DNA of 38,914 nucleotides, taken from positions 1 through 38,914 of the forward strand of contig CAMYKT010000017.1 of assembly GCA_947259185.1 (NCBI GenBank), written 5' to 3'. How positions within the stretch are numbered: position 1 is the first letter of the stretch; every line of letters starts with the position of its first letter. Below the pieces are notes generated by a model that did no database searches, was not told the origin of the DNA, and saw only the letters and a list, made by a program, of their open reading frames with translations. Source of the DNA: an uncultured Methanobacteriaceae archaeon. GTDB taxonomy: Archaea; Methanobacteriota; Methanobacteria; Methanobacteriales; Methanobacteriaceae. Positions 10,051-19,023 of this stretch are shown here, piece by piece. The translations under genes were made by a program, and so were the position numbers.

Positions 10051-11187
10051 ATGAGTATCCCCATGAAAATAGCCATAGTATCTGATTTTTTTATTCCCCA
10101 TTATCAGGGAGGAGGAGAAAGGCGCTACTTTGAAATTGCTAAGCGCCTGGTAGCCCAGGGACATATGGTAGATGTAATCTGTATGAAAATAGAAGGTATA
10201 GAAAATCACGAAATTATTGATGGAATTAAGGTATATCATATCGGACCGGTTATTAAAAATCCTCCACATAGAAATTCCCTGGATTTCATGAGATTCATAT
10301 TAGCTACTTTTAGGTGGATTATACAGCACAATTATGATGTTATCGACGCACAAACCTATGCTCCTCTTTTTCCCTCTTTTCTGGCAGGTAAACTTAAAAA
10401 AATACCAGTGGTGGCCACCATTCATGATGTAAGCAGTGGAGGTGATGATCAGTGGATCCAATCTTCTAAAACTGCTGCTATGGTTGAAAAATTTTTGTGT
10501 AGACTCCCTTATGATAAAATAATCACCGTAAGTAATGCCACCAAAAAATCACTGATTGAAAATTATGGAACTAATGAAAACAGGATTGATGTTGTTTATA
10601 ACGGGGTAGATCTGAAATTAATTGATTCAGTAAAAACCAATGAGAAGCAGGAGAATACCTTAATATTCGTGGGACGTTTAGCACCCCACAAACACGTTGA
10701 CCATTTACTAAGAGTAATTAATTCATTAAAAAATGAAATCAGTGATATTCAACTCGTTATTGTGGGTCAAGGTATAGAAAAAGAAAATTTAATTAATTTA
10801 ACCCTCCAAATGAATCTCCAGCATCATGTTAAATTTTTAGATAACTTGAGTTATGAAGAATTAATAAGAGAGATAAAAAAATCCAGTGTCTTGGTACTAC
10901 CTTCCACCCGGGAAGGGTTTGGAATGGTTTTGGCTGAAGCTGGGGCCTGTAAAATTCCAGTGGTTGCTTATGCATCTGGGGGGGTCCTTGAGGTTGTGGA
11001 AAATGGCTATAATGGTTATCTGGTCGAACCTTACGATTTAGATGGATTAGGAAACAAAATAAGGTTTATATTTGAAAACCATTCAAAATCCACTAAACTG
11101 GGATTAAATGGTTATGAAAAGGTTCAAAGATATTTCACCTGGGACCATATTCTTAAATCTATTTTAAGTGTATATAAAAATTTTTAG
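10051..11187 (+). CDS. GT4-family glycosyltransferase
   Basis: This is a 378-residue GT-B fold retaining glycosyltransferase. The N-terminal half begins KIAIVSDFFIPHYQGGGERRYFEIAKRL with the glycine-rich acceptor loop, and the C-terminal half has LIFVGRLAPHKHVDHLL and the donor-binding E-x7-E in REGFGMVLAEAG followed by PVVAYASGG. No membrane segment is seen, so it acts at the cytoplasmic face on a nucleotide-sugar donor. The sugar cannot be assigned. Two starts are possible, ATG 10051 or ATG 10063; neither has a clear ribosome site. It is followed after nine bases by a GT2 gene, and the pair opens the surface-glycan island. Confidence 0.9.
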   Translation: MSIPMKIAIVSDFFIPHYQGGGERRYFEIAKRLVAQGHMVDVICMKIEGIENHEIIDGIKVYHIGPVIKNPPHRNSLDFMRFILATFRWIIQHNYDVIDAQTYAPLFPSFLAGKLKKIPVVATIHDVSSGGDDQWIQSSKTAAMVEKFLCRLPYDKIITVSNATKKSLIENYGTNENRIDVVYNGVDLKLIDSVKTNEKQENTLIFVGRLAPHKHVDHLLRVINSLKNEISDIQLVIVGQGIEKENLINLTLQMNLQHHVKFLDNLSYEELIREIKKSSVLVLPSTREGFGMVLAEAGACKIPVVAYASGGVLEVVENGYNGYLVEPYDLDGLGNKIRFIFENHSKSTKLGLNGYEKVQRYFTWDHILKSILSVYKNF

Positions 11188-11196
11188 GAGTTTTCC

Positions 11197-12177
11197 ATGC
11201 CTGAGACTTATATTATAACCCCTGATTATAATGGAAAAAGATTTTTAGAAGAATATTTTTCTTCAATTTTGAATCAAACTTATAATGATTTTAAAATAAT
11301 ATTGGTGGATAATTCACCAAATAACGATTCAATTGATTACATTAATGAAAATTATTCCAAGGAACTAGACTCTGCTAAAATTAAAATTATTAAAAATCCT
11401 TTAAATTACGGATTTGCTAAAGCAAACAACCAGGGAATAGCTGAAGGATTAAAAGACCCGGAATGTAAGTATATCATTTGTTTGAACAATGATACTGCGG
11501 TGGAAAGAAAATTTCTGGAAAAATTAATTTCTTCTGCCCATAAACACCCTGAAGCAGGAAGTATTCAACCTAAAATGATTTGGGGACAACACCCTGATTT
11601 ATTGGATTCAGCTGGTCTGGAATATTCCAGAAATGGACTCGGTTTTAATAGAGGGGCCTATGAGAATACTGAAAAATATGATGTTGAAGAAGAAATTTTA
11701 GGGTGCTGTGCCGGGGCCTGTTTGTATAAAATTAAAGCCCTGGAAGATGTTAAAATTGATGGAGAATATTTTGACGAGGATTTTTTTGCCTATTATGAAG
11801 ATTTTGATCTGGCTCTGCGTTTAAGATGGGCCGGATGGTCTTCCTGGTACTGCCCTGAAGCAGTGGTTTGGCATTACAAAGGAGGGACTAAGCTACCACT
11901 AAGTGACTTTACAGTATATCATAACTGGAGAAATTATACATGGACACTATTCAAGAACTTACCTTATTCCTTCCTCCTCTGGAATTTCCCCCTAATATTT
12001 ATTGCAGAAATTTCCCAGATTTTTTTAAATTTAGCCCGGGGGAATTATATTATACTAAAAGCTAAAAAAGATGCTTACACTGGATTAAAAATGGCTATAG
12101 ATAAAAAAAAGAGAATCAAAAGAAGATATCCTTTTAAGGAGATAGAAAAATTTTTCATTTTAAAGTGGAGGCCTTAA
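11197..12177 (+). CDS. GT2-family glycosyltransferase (rhamnosyltransferase-like)
   Basis: The 326-residue GT-A enzyme starts after a good AGGAG site. It shows the family series IITPDYNGKRFLEEYFSSIL, IILVDNSPNNDS, NPLNYGFAKANNQGI, ICLNNDTAVERKFLEKL (the DxD-like NND) and FFAYYEDFDLALRLRWAGW with the acceptor-side EDFDL. These are typical of WbbL/RfbF-type rhamnosyltransferases that extend cell-surface glycans. A hydrophobic stretch near the C-terminus (about 252-275) may touch the membrane. The usual leucine-asparagine of the first strand is replaced by PDY, a minor departure. Donor sugar unknown. Confidence 0.9.
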   Translation: MPETYIITPDYNGKRFLEEYFSSILNQTYNDFKIILVDNSPNNDSIDYINENYSKELDSAKIKIIKNPLNYGFAKANNQGIAEGLKDPECKYIICLNNDTAVERKFLEKLISSAHKHPEAGSIQPKMIWGQHPDLLDSAGLEYSRNGLGFNRGAYENTEKYDVEEEILGCCAGACLYKIKALEDVKIDGEYFDEDFFAYYEDFDLALRLRWAGWSSWYCPEAVVWHYKGGTKLPLSDFTVYHNWRNYTWTLFKNLPYSFLLWNFPLIFIAEISQIFLNLARGNYIILKAKKDAYTGLKMAIDKKKRIKRRYPFKEIEKFFILKWRP

Positions 12178-12200
12178 AACTCCATCATTATCTATTTTCC

Positions 12201-13135
12201 TCATTTTTTATTTAAAATGAAAATGCACTGGTCCCCTAAATTTTTATTATTCAATAGAAGTGCTTTCTTTCTAAACTCCCCTATCTCTTTTTTAGTGAAA
12301 ATACTTTTTTTAGGATTAATTAAATAGGATTTCCCATCCATCAGTGCTATGCCTCTTTTATATTGTTCACTTCCATAAAAAAAGAACTCATCTGAATCAT
12401 ATATTACTTCCTGGATTTTAAGGCCGATTTTTCCAAGGAGGATATCAAAACTCTCCCGGGTATGCAGCAGAATATGGCGCGGAGCATCAATCTGAACCCA
12501 GTTCACACCATAAATATCCCAGATATAATCATTTTTTACAGGCATGGCTATTATACACGTTCCATCAGGAGATAATAGATCGTGGACCTTATTTAGTATT
12601 TCAGATTGATCGATTAAATGTTCAAAGGAGTGATCAAAGAGTATTAGATCAAATTCTTCTGATTTACTAATCTGGTGTATATTTTTTTTTTTATACAACT
12701 TGATTCATTTTTTACATAGGGATCTATACCCACTGCCTTTTCAAAACCCATATCATTTAATGCTATTATCAGGTCACCGCTCCCACTCCCAATATCCAGA
12801 ACTCTAGTTTTTTTATCAATATTTTGAAGTGCCAGAATATCAAAAAAACTTTTTTGAAACTTTAAACTCAGTAATCTACCTATTAAACTACTTTTAAATA
12901 AAACGTTCTCAATCCACTTTCTTTTGAGCAGTCTTTTTAATTTTCCGTCATTTTTGAAGGAATAATAATCATCAAAGTTATAATATCTGCTGAAATCATC
13001 AGGAGAATTTATTAATTGCAAACATCCGCATTTAGAGCATTCCATATACTTAAAATCTTCATGAAATCCGAACATCATTTCTTTAATTAAAAAAACTTTA
13101 TTTTTTAGACGATTGTCACATATTTCACATTTCAT
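12201..13135 (-). pseudogene. Class I SAM methyltransferase with N-terminal zinc ribbon, frameshifted in an A11 run
   Basis: The N-terminal piece (13135 down to 12644) has a zinc ribbon, CEIC and CSKCG, and the AdoMet loop VLDIGSGSGDLIIAL. The C-terminal piece (12698 down to 12201) continues with EEFDLILFDHSFEHL, LSPDGTCIIAMPVKND and APRHILLHTRESFDILL. Together they make one family methyltransferase of about 310 residues of the type found in polysaccharide clusters. The join lies in eleven consecutive A on the coding strand (12682-12692). One more A, or two fewer, restores CIKKKNIHQISKSEEF in one frame. So this is a single gene with a homopolymer frameshift: a sequencing error, a phase-variable tract, or transcriptional slippage. 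It converges on the GT2 gene. Confidence 0.85.
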
Positions 13136-13254
13136 TAATAACCCTTCAAATTTTATTCCATTATTAAAAATGAGTATATAGTTGACATATTAAAATATAT
13201 TGGATGTTATACTATCCAGTTATAGGTCACTTAAAAAACTAAAAAAAGAGTCGA

Positions 13255-14214
13255 ATGAATAGAAAAATATTATATATTCACCAGGGATCTCATCCTGTTC
13301 ATGGGGCATTTGCTTCGGTTATAACATCTGATTATGTTAATGCAGGTAATAGTTATTTTATAATGTTATTAAGATTGTTTGGTGCAATTAGGGATAATAA
13401 TTATGATATAGCTTTTTTAGAAGGTGGAATGTGTTTGCCCTATGCATATATCAAAAAGATATTCAATCCTCGCATGAAGATAATTCTTTTAAATGCCGAT
13501 AATCTTTTTTATATATTACCTCATTCCCCCATTTTAAAATCGAAAATCATGAGATTTTTTGTATCCAAAGTTGATTCTATTATTTCCATATCTGAATTAA
13601 ATAAAAAAGAAGCTTCGAAATATTTTTATGGCCAAATATATGTGGTCAATTCCTTTGGGATTAATAATCATTTTGAAATAAATGCTGATATCCAGTCCAA
13701 TAAACTATTATTCATTGGAAATAAAAGATTTGATAAGAGGTATGATTTACTTATAGATGCCTTAAAAATACTAAATAAGGATCATGAATTCGAACTTTAT
13801 TTAGTTGGCTCCAGTGGTGATGATGTGGACGTTGATTATAGCTGGTTGCATAAAGAAGGCCAGAAAGATGATATCAAGCCTTATTTAGAAAAATGTTCCT
13901 TGTATATACACCCGGCTGATTATGAAGCATATGGTGTTTCTATTTTAGAATCCATGAGTGCAGGTATGATACCTTTAGTTACCCGAAATTGCGGTGCTCA
14001 CGAAACACTCAAAAAAGAAGGTCTGGATTTTTTAATTCTGGAAAATAATTATCCACTTACCATGGCCTCTAAAATAATGGAAATTTACCAAAAACCATTT
14101 TCCTGGAAAAAAAAGGTTTCCCAGCAATGTGTTAAGACCAGTAAGAAATACTCCCAAAAAAATCAAACTGAAAAATTTTTAGCAATTTTTAAAAAAATAT
14201 GCCAGGGTATTTAG
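13255..14214 (+). CDS. GT4-family glycosyltransferase, short form
   Basis: This 319-residue protein has the C-terminal donor half of a GT4 enzyme: LLFIGNKRFDKRYDLLIDAL, ELYLVGSSGDD, CSLYIHPADYEAYGVSILESMSAGMIPLVTRNCG, with E-x7-E in EAYGVSILE. The N-terminal half is shorter than usual and lacks the glycine-rich GG loop. Instead it has KILYIHQGSHPVHGAFASV, so the acceptor side is divergent. The ATG lacks a strong ribosome site. It is divergent from the broken methyltransferase and forms the end of the glycan island. The A+T-rich coding sequence and lack of housekeeping neighbours fit an accessory island. Confidence 0.85.
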   Translation: MNRKILYIHQGSHPVHGAFASVITSDYVNAGNSYFIMLLRLFGAIRDNNYDIAFLEGGMCLPYAYIKKIFNPRMKIILLNADNLFYILPHSPILKSKIMRFFVSKVDSIISISELNKKEASKYFYGQIYVVNSFGINNHFEINADIQSNKLLFIGNKRFDKRYDLLIDALKILNKDHEFELYLVGSSGDDVDVDYSWLHKEGQKDDIKPYLEKCSLYIHPADYEAYGVSILESMSAGMIPLVTRNCGAHETLKKEGLDFLILENNYPLTMASKIMEIYQKPFSWKKKVSQQCVKTSKKYSQKNQTEKFLAIFKKICQGI

Positions 14215-14321
14215 ATTAGAGTAGATTTTTTCTAAAATGTTACATGCTAATTAATGACTTCAGGGTTAAAAAGGGTAAAAATAGGAGGAGGTTTATTAAA
14301 AATAATTTTTTATTTTAATAA

Positions 14322-16100
14322 TTACTCCACTGTAACACACTTAGCCAGATTCTTAGGTTTATCTGGATCAATACCCCGGGCCACACTCATATAATAGGAA
14401 AGCAGCTGTAAAGGTACCACATAAGGTATGGGGGACATAACTTCATCAATAGAATCATCCACTCCAATCACATCTTCTGCTTCTGATTGGATATTTTCAT
14501 CACTTTCTGCCCCCACGGCAATTACATGGGCTCCTCGGGCCCTTACTTCTTCTACATTGCTAACGGTCTTATCATGACTTTCTCCTGGTGGAGTAACTGC
14601 AACAACCGGTACTTCGTCATCAATTAAAGCCAGGGGGCCGTGTTTTAATTCTCCAGCAGCATAGCCCTCACCATGGATATAGGTTATTTCTTTTAGTTTC
14701 AAGGCACCTTCCAGGGCAGTAGGGTAAGAAAATCCTCTACCAATAAAGAAAAAGTCCTGAGCATCCCGGTATTTTTGAGCTATAGCTTTAATGTAATCTT
14801 CATTATTCAGCATTTTCTGTATAATCTGGGGTATTTCGTTTAGTTTATCAATAAGATCACCGTGCCCACATAATAATCCTGCCAGCATATATATACAGGT
14901 CAGCTGACTGATATAAGTCTTGGTGGCCGCCACCCCTATTTCTGGACCTGCCCGAGTGTAAATTATGTGATCCGCTTCCCTGGTAGCGGTACTTCCCAGT
15001 ACATTCACGATTGCCAATGTTTTTGAGGTTTTTTTAGCAGTTCTAAGTGCTTTAAGAGTATCCGCGGTTTCACCAGATTGGCTGATTAATATAACCAGGG
15101 TATCTTTATCCAGAGACCCTGCAGAATATTTAAATTCAGAGGCCAGTAAAACATCAGTGGGTATTCCTCCCAGACTTTCAAACAAGTATTTGCCAATTAA
15201 AGAAGCATGATAGGATGTACCGCAGGCTACAAAACAAATCCTTTTAACATCTCCCAGTTTATTAACTATTTTTTCAATGTCTGCTAATTCCATGAGGGTG
15301 TTTTTAATAGCTTCAGGTTGTTCATGTATTTCTTTAATCATGAAATGATCGTAACCTCCTTTTTCCGCCATATCAGGAGTCCAATCGATTAGGTGAACCT
15401 CTTTTTTAATTATTTCCCCCAATTTATTCTTAATAGTAAGTCCATTTTTCTCCAGGATAACCATTTCATCGTCTTCCAGGTATATGATATTCTTGGTATG
15501 CTTTAGAATAGCAGGTACGTCTGAAGCAAGGAAATACTCTCCGTCTCCTTTTCCTACGATTAATGGACTTTCTTTCCTAACTCCTATAATTTTTCCAGGT
15601 TCTAAACTGGACATTACTGCTATAGCATATGACCCATGAATATATTTTAAAGCAGTCCTTACAGAATTCTCTAAATTACTGCCTGACTCCATGTACTTTT
15701 CTATAAGATGAGGTAGGATTTCTGTGTCTGTTTCAGATTTGAATACATGTCCTTTTGAAATTAAATCTGATTTAAGTTCCTTGAAATTTTCAATAATACC
15801 GTTGTGAACCACCGCAACCGTACCATTACAGTCGGTATGGGGGTGAGAATTGGCTTTAGTGGGTATTCCATGAGTGGCCCACCTTACATGGGCAATACCC
15901 ATATTACCTGGTAAATCAGAAAGCCTGACTTTTTTATCAACTTCACTAATTTTTCCCCTGTCCTTTTTGATGTTAATCTCTGAAGTGAGCGTAGCAATGC
16001 CCACAGAATCATAACCCCTATATTCAAGTTTCTTAACACATTCTAATAATACAGGAGCTGCTTTTTCTTTTTTTAAGATACATCCAACTATTCCACACAT
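14322..16100 (-). CDS. glmS: Glutamine-fructose-6-phosphate aminotransferase (isomerizing)
   Basis: GlmS makes glucosamine-6-phosphate from fructose-6-phosphate and glutamine, the entry point to amino sugars for pseudomurein and glycans. The 592-residue protein starts MCGIVGC, placing the glutaminase Cys at position 2, as required after Met removal. HVRWATHG and HNGIIENF belong to the glutaminase domain; two SIS sugar domains follow with CGTSYHAS, ISQSGETADT and GRGFSYPTALEGALKLKE, and the C-terminus is the standard NLAKCVTVE. An in-frame ATG at 16190 exists, but the 16100 start is chosen because GGTGA precedes it and a TTTATAAA box lies at 16149-16156, inside any longer version. It is divergent from purS. 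Confidence 0.96.
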   Translation of the reverse strand: MCGIVGCILKKEKAAPVLLECVKKLEYRGYDSVGIATLTSEINIKKDRGKISEVDKKVRLSDLPGNMGIAHVRWATHGIPTKANSHPHTDCNGTVAVVHNGIIENFKELKSDLISKGHVFKSETDTEILPHLIEKYMESGSNLENSVRTALKYIHGSYAIAVMSSLEPGKIIGVRKESPLIVGKGDGEYFLASDVPAILKHTKNIIYLEDDEMVILEKNGLTIKNKLGEIIKKEVHLIDWTPDMAEKGGYDHFMIKEIHEQPEAIKNTLMELADIEKIVNKLGDVKRICFVACGTSYHASLIGKYLFESLGGIPTDVLLASEFKYSAGSLDKDTLVILISQSGETADTLKALRTAKKTSKTLAIVNVLGSTATREADHIIYTRAGPEIGVAATKTYISQLTCIYMLAGLLCGHGDLIDKLNEIPQIIQKMLNNEDYIKAIAQKYRDAQDFFFIGRGFSYPTALEGALKLKEITYIHGEGYAAGELKHGPLALIDDEVPVVAVTPPGESHDKTVSNVEEVRARGAHVIAVGAESDENIQSEAEDVIGVDDSIDEVMSPIPYVVPLQLLSYYMSVARGIDPDKPKNLAKCVTVE

Positions 16101-16148
16101 CATTTCACCTTTAAGGCCAATTTGACCTAATCCCGTTATTATTTGTTT

Positions 16149-16156
16149 TTTATAAA
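16149..16156 (-). promoter_or_regulatory. TATA box of glmS
   Basis: The minus strand reads AAAATTTATAAA here, close to the methanogen TATA consensus, 49 bases before the glmS ATG at 16100. The spacing fits a transcription start about 25 bases downstream and a short leader. Confidence 0.5.
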
Positions 16157-16319
16157 TTTTAAAATCTTTAGTGATATCAATGGATATCATTATATTTAAT
16201 CAAAACCACAATATATCACTATAATTGAATTTACATCTATATAAGCCTTTGAGCACAATTAATTTAAGAGGATATAACATTAATTAGTTTTTAAATTAAG
16301 ATTCAGTTGCGGTGATGTT

Positions 16320-16574
16320 ATGAAATACGATGTAGAAGTAAAGATTAGTCTAAAAAAAGGGATGTTAAATCCTGAAGCATCAACCATCCAAAGAGCACTA
16401 GCCCTTTTGGGTTATAATGTCCATGAAACAGATACTATTGATATTGTAAAGTTTTCTATGGATGAGGATAGTGAAGAACTGGTAAAAAATGAAGTAGATG
16501 ACATGTGCCAGAGACTTCTGTGCAATCCGGTGATTCATGATTACCATATAAATATTAATCCTCAAGAGGATTAA
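16320..16574 (+). CDS. purS: Phosphoribosylformylglycinamidine synthase subunit PurS
   Basis: PurS is the small 84-residue bridge of the three-part FGAM synthase (PurS-PurQ-PurL) in purine synthesis. It shows the family pattern VEVKISLKKGMLNPEASTIQRALALLGYN near the N-terminus and CQRLLCNPVIHDYHI at the C-terminus. GGTGAT lies five to ten bases upstream of the ATG. It is 32 bases before purQ and clearly in one operon with it. A TATATAAG at about 16238-16245 is a possible promoter. purL is not in the window. Confidence 0.94.
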   Translation: MKYDVEVKISLKKGMLNPEASTIQRALALLGYNVHETDTIDIVKFSMDEDSEELVKNEVDDMCQRLLCNPVIHDYHININPQED

Positions 16575-16606
16575 ATGGATATAAAGATATAAAAGAGGAC
16601 TTAATA

Positions 16607-17257
16607 ATGAAAGTTGGAGTAATAAGGTTTCCTGGTTCTAATTGTGATCGGGATGTTTATCATGCCCTGGAACTTGCTGGAGGAGAGCCAGAATATGTCT
16701 GGTGGAAGGAAAATGACCTTTTGCACATGGACGCAGTGGTTATTCCAGGTGGATTTTCTTATGGGGACTATTTAAGGGCGGGTGCTATTGCAGCCATCAC
16801 CCCGGTAATTGAAGGTATAAAAAAACTGGTGGCAGAAGAAAAACCCGTTTTAGGAATATGTAATGGTGCTCAAATATTATCTGAGGTGGGACTTGTTCCG
16901 GGAGTATTTACTGTGAATGAAAACCCTAAATTCAACTGCCAGTGGACCCAGCTTAAGGTTAAAACAAACAGAACTCCTTTTACCCGGAGTTTTAAGAAAG
17001 ACCAACTAATAAAAATGCCAGTGGCCCATGCTGAAGGTCGTTATTATAATCCTGATCTGGATTTGCTTCAGGACCAGGATCAAATTGTTCTAAAATTCCA
17101 TGGTGAAAACCCTAATGGGTCTCTGGAAGGCATAACTGGAGTTTGTGATGAGAGTGGTTTAGTATGTGCAGTGATGCCCCACCCGGAAAGAGCATCAGAA
17201 TCCATATTAGGGTCCTCTGATGGATTAAACTTTTTTAAGGGAATGATAAATTATTAA
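16607..17257 (+). CDS. purQ: Phosphoribosylformylglycinamidine synthase subunit PurQ
   Basis: PurQ is the glutaminase that feeds ammonia to PurL in FGAM synthase. The 216 residues form a class I glutamine amidotransferase: PGGFSYGDYLRAGA near residue 47, the nucleophile elbow GICNGAQ with C85, and MPHPERA near residue 192 with the catalytic His and Glu. GAGG lies upstream of the ATG. Length and motifs are normal for the stand-alone archaeal or Gram-positive form. Confidence 0.96.
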   Translation: MKVGVIRFPGSNCDRDVYHALELAGGEPEYVWWKENDLLHMDAVVIPGGFSYGDYLRAGAIAAITPVIEGIKKLVAEEKPVLGICNGAQILSEVGLVPGVFTVNENPKFNCQWTQLKVKTNRTPFTRSFKKDQLIKMPVAHAEGRYYNPDLDLLQDQDQIVLKFHGENPNGSLEGITGVCDESGLVCAVMPHPERASESILGSSDGLNFFKGMINY

Positions 17258-17450
17258 ATTAAAAAATTTATTCCAGAAGGGAATATCCTAATCTAAAACT
17301 ATTTTTTTATATAGGTATAACTAAAGAAATAATCACTGTCTTAAAAATTAATATGAGTTTTAGTATGGATTATGATTCTCATAATTTTGCAAAAAGGCCC
17401 TTGCAAGGATCTTAAGCACTAAAAAATAGTTTAACCATAATAAAACAGAA

Positions 17451-17458
17451 TTTATATT
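17451..17458 (+). promoter_or_regulatory. Probable TATA box for cobA-hemD-srp19
   Basis: TTTATATT preceded by an A-rich stretch lies 44 bases before the last base ahead of the cobA ATG, the same spacing seen before other genes here. A stronger TTTATATA at 17306-17313 lies much further upstream and would give a leader of about 165 bases. Confidence 0.4.
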
Positions 17459-17501
17459 CAAATTTCTGTCTTAAATTGATATTATTAAAGAGGTTGAATA
17501 C

Positions 17502-18212
17502 ATGGTAGTATATCTAGTAGGAGCCGGACCAGGAGATCCGGAACTGATCACACTTAAAGCAGTAAAAGCACTGGAAAAAGCAGATGTAGTTATCTATGAT
17601 CGTTTAGCTAATGAAGAGATTTTAAAACATGCTAAAGGGGCCAAATTGATATATGTGGGTAAAAAAGCTGGTGAGCATTATAAGAGTCAGGATGAAATCA
17701 ACCACATCCTGGTAGAAGAGGCTAAAAATAACTCTGTTGTGGTCCGGCTTAAAGGAGGAGATCCATTTGTATTTGGAAGAGGTGGAGAAGAGGTTTTAAC
17801 TCTTTTAGATGAAGGATTAGAAGTAGAGATGATTCCGGGGGTTACCTCTGCTATCGGAGTACCCACCACCATCGGCCTCCCGGTTACTCACCGGGGAGTA
17901 GCCACATCTTTTACTGTAGTCACCGGACATGAAGATCCTACTAAAAAAGAAAAACAGGTTAAATGGGATTACACTGCAGATACTGTGGTAGTTTTAATGG
18001 GAATTGGTCAAATTAAAGAGAATACTGAAGAGTTGATGAAGTACAGGGATCCTAAAACTCCGGTATGTGTTATTGAAAATGGAACCAGCCCGGAAGAGAA
18101 AATTATACTGGGTAACCTGGAAAATATTGCTCAGAAAGAGATTAATCCTCCCGCACTTTTAGTTATTGGAGATGTAGTGGATGTTTTCAAACAAATAAAT
18201 CAAATTAAATGA
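17502..18212 (+). CDS. cobA: Uroporphyrinogen-III C-methyltransferase (SUMT)
   Basis: SUMT adds two methyl groups to uroporphyrinogen III to give precorrin-2, shared by cobalamin, coenzyme F430 and sirohaem. The 236-residue single-domain enzyme has YLVGAGPGDPELITLKAVKAL at the N-terminus, VVIYDRLANEEIL, RLKGGDPFVFGRGGEE (substrate-binding GGDP), IPGVTSAIGVP and the C-terminal PALLVIGDVV. There is no fused CysG domain. AGAGG precedes the ATG. It is followed after 21 bases by hemD, so two consecutive tetrapyrrole steps are co-expressed, fitting a methanogen that needs F430 and corrinoid. Confidence 0.95.
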   Translation: MVVYLVGAGPGDPELITLKAVKALEKADVVIYDRLANEEILKHAKGAKLIYVGKKAGEHYKSQDEINHILVEEAKNNSVVVRLKGGDPFVFGRGGEEVLTLLDEGLEVEMIPGVTSAIGVPTTIGLPVTHRGVATSFTVVTGHEDPTKKEKQVKWDYTADTVVVLMGIGQIKENTEELMKYRDPKTPVCVIENGTSPEEKIILGNLENIAQKEINPPALLVIGDVVDVFKQINQIK

Positions 18213-18233
18213 TTAATTTAAAAGAGGTTAATT

Positions 18234-19010
18234 ATGAAGGGGTTAAAAGGGAAAAAAATTGTGATAACCAGACCTGCAGAAAGAGCCACAGATTCAGTTG
18301 AAATGGTTAAATCTTACGGTGCAATCCCCATTGTGACACCTACCATTGAACTTAAAGATTCCAAGCCGGAAGAAATGTTGAAACTGTGCAGCATCCTTCA
18401 CGAATTGGATTGGCTGGTTTTTACGTCTCCAAGAGCCATAGAATCCTTTTTCAAATACTGTAATATAAATGATGCTCCTGGCTTAAAAATTGCAGTTATA
18501 GGCCCTAAAACTGGAGAAAAATTGCAGGAATTTGGGGTTAAACCACAGTTAATACCCGAGGAATATACTGCCGAGGGTTTGCTAGAGGCTTTTGAAAAAA
18601 TTGAAATTACAGGGATGAAAATAGGCCTCCCCCGAACTATGGTTGCAAGATATACACTTCCCCACGGTCTCAAAAATAGGGGTGCTGAAGTGATCCTGGC
18701 CGATGCCTATAAATCAGAAATCCCTGAGGACAAATCAAAGATCTACGAGCTGATCGATGCTATATTAAACCTTAAAATTGATATTATAATGTTCACCAGT
18801 CCTTTAACTGTAAAAAATCTGATTAAAACAGCAAAAGATGAAGACAAAGAAGAAGTGGTGGATATATTGCGAAATAAAGAAATAATTGTTGCTGCAATTG
18901 GCCCGATTACTAAGAAAGTTCTGGATTCATATGAAATCGAGCCAGTTATGCCTGATGTTTACACCTTTAAGCACATGCTGGAGAAACTAGCCCAAGTGAT
19001 GGATAATTAA
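18234..19010 (+). CDS. hemD: Uroporphyrinogen-III synthase
   Basis: HemD closes and inverts hydroxymethylbilane to uroporphyrinogen III. Sequence identity in the family is low, but the 258-residue protein has its landmarks: KKIVITRPAERATDSVEMVKSYGA, DWLVFTSPRAIESFF, KIAVIGPKTGEKLQEFG, the central hinge and MFTSPLTVKNLI, and VAAIGPITKKVLDSYEI with DVYTFKHMLEKL at the end. GAGG lies before the ATG. Its place directly after cobA supports the call. Confidence 0.93.
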   Translation: MKGLKGKKIVITRPAERATDSVEMVKSYGAIPIVTPTIELKDSKPEEMLKLCSILHELDWLVFTSPRAIESFFKYCNINDAPGLKIAVIGPKTGEKLQEFGVKPQLIPEEYTAEGLLEAFEKIEITGMKIGLPRTMVARYTLPHGLKNRGAEVILADAYKSEIPEDKSKIYELIDAILNLKIDIIMFTSPLTVKNLIKTAKDEDKEEVVDILRNKEIIVAAIGPITKKVLDSYEIEPVMPDVYTFKHMLEKLAQVMDN

Positions 19011-19023
19011 TGAGGTTTGGATT

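Noticed and set aside
16101..16190. N-terminal extension of GlmS from ATG 16190
   Set aside because: The nucleophile Cys must be residue 2 after Met; a GGTGA site precedes ATG 16100 and a TATA box lies within the extension.
17314..17501. Cobalamin riboswitch ahead of cobA
   Set aside because: No B12-box-like sequence or paired elements could be found; the region is plain A+T-rich apart from one short palindrome.
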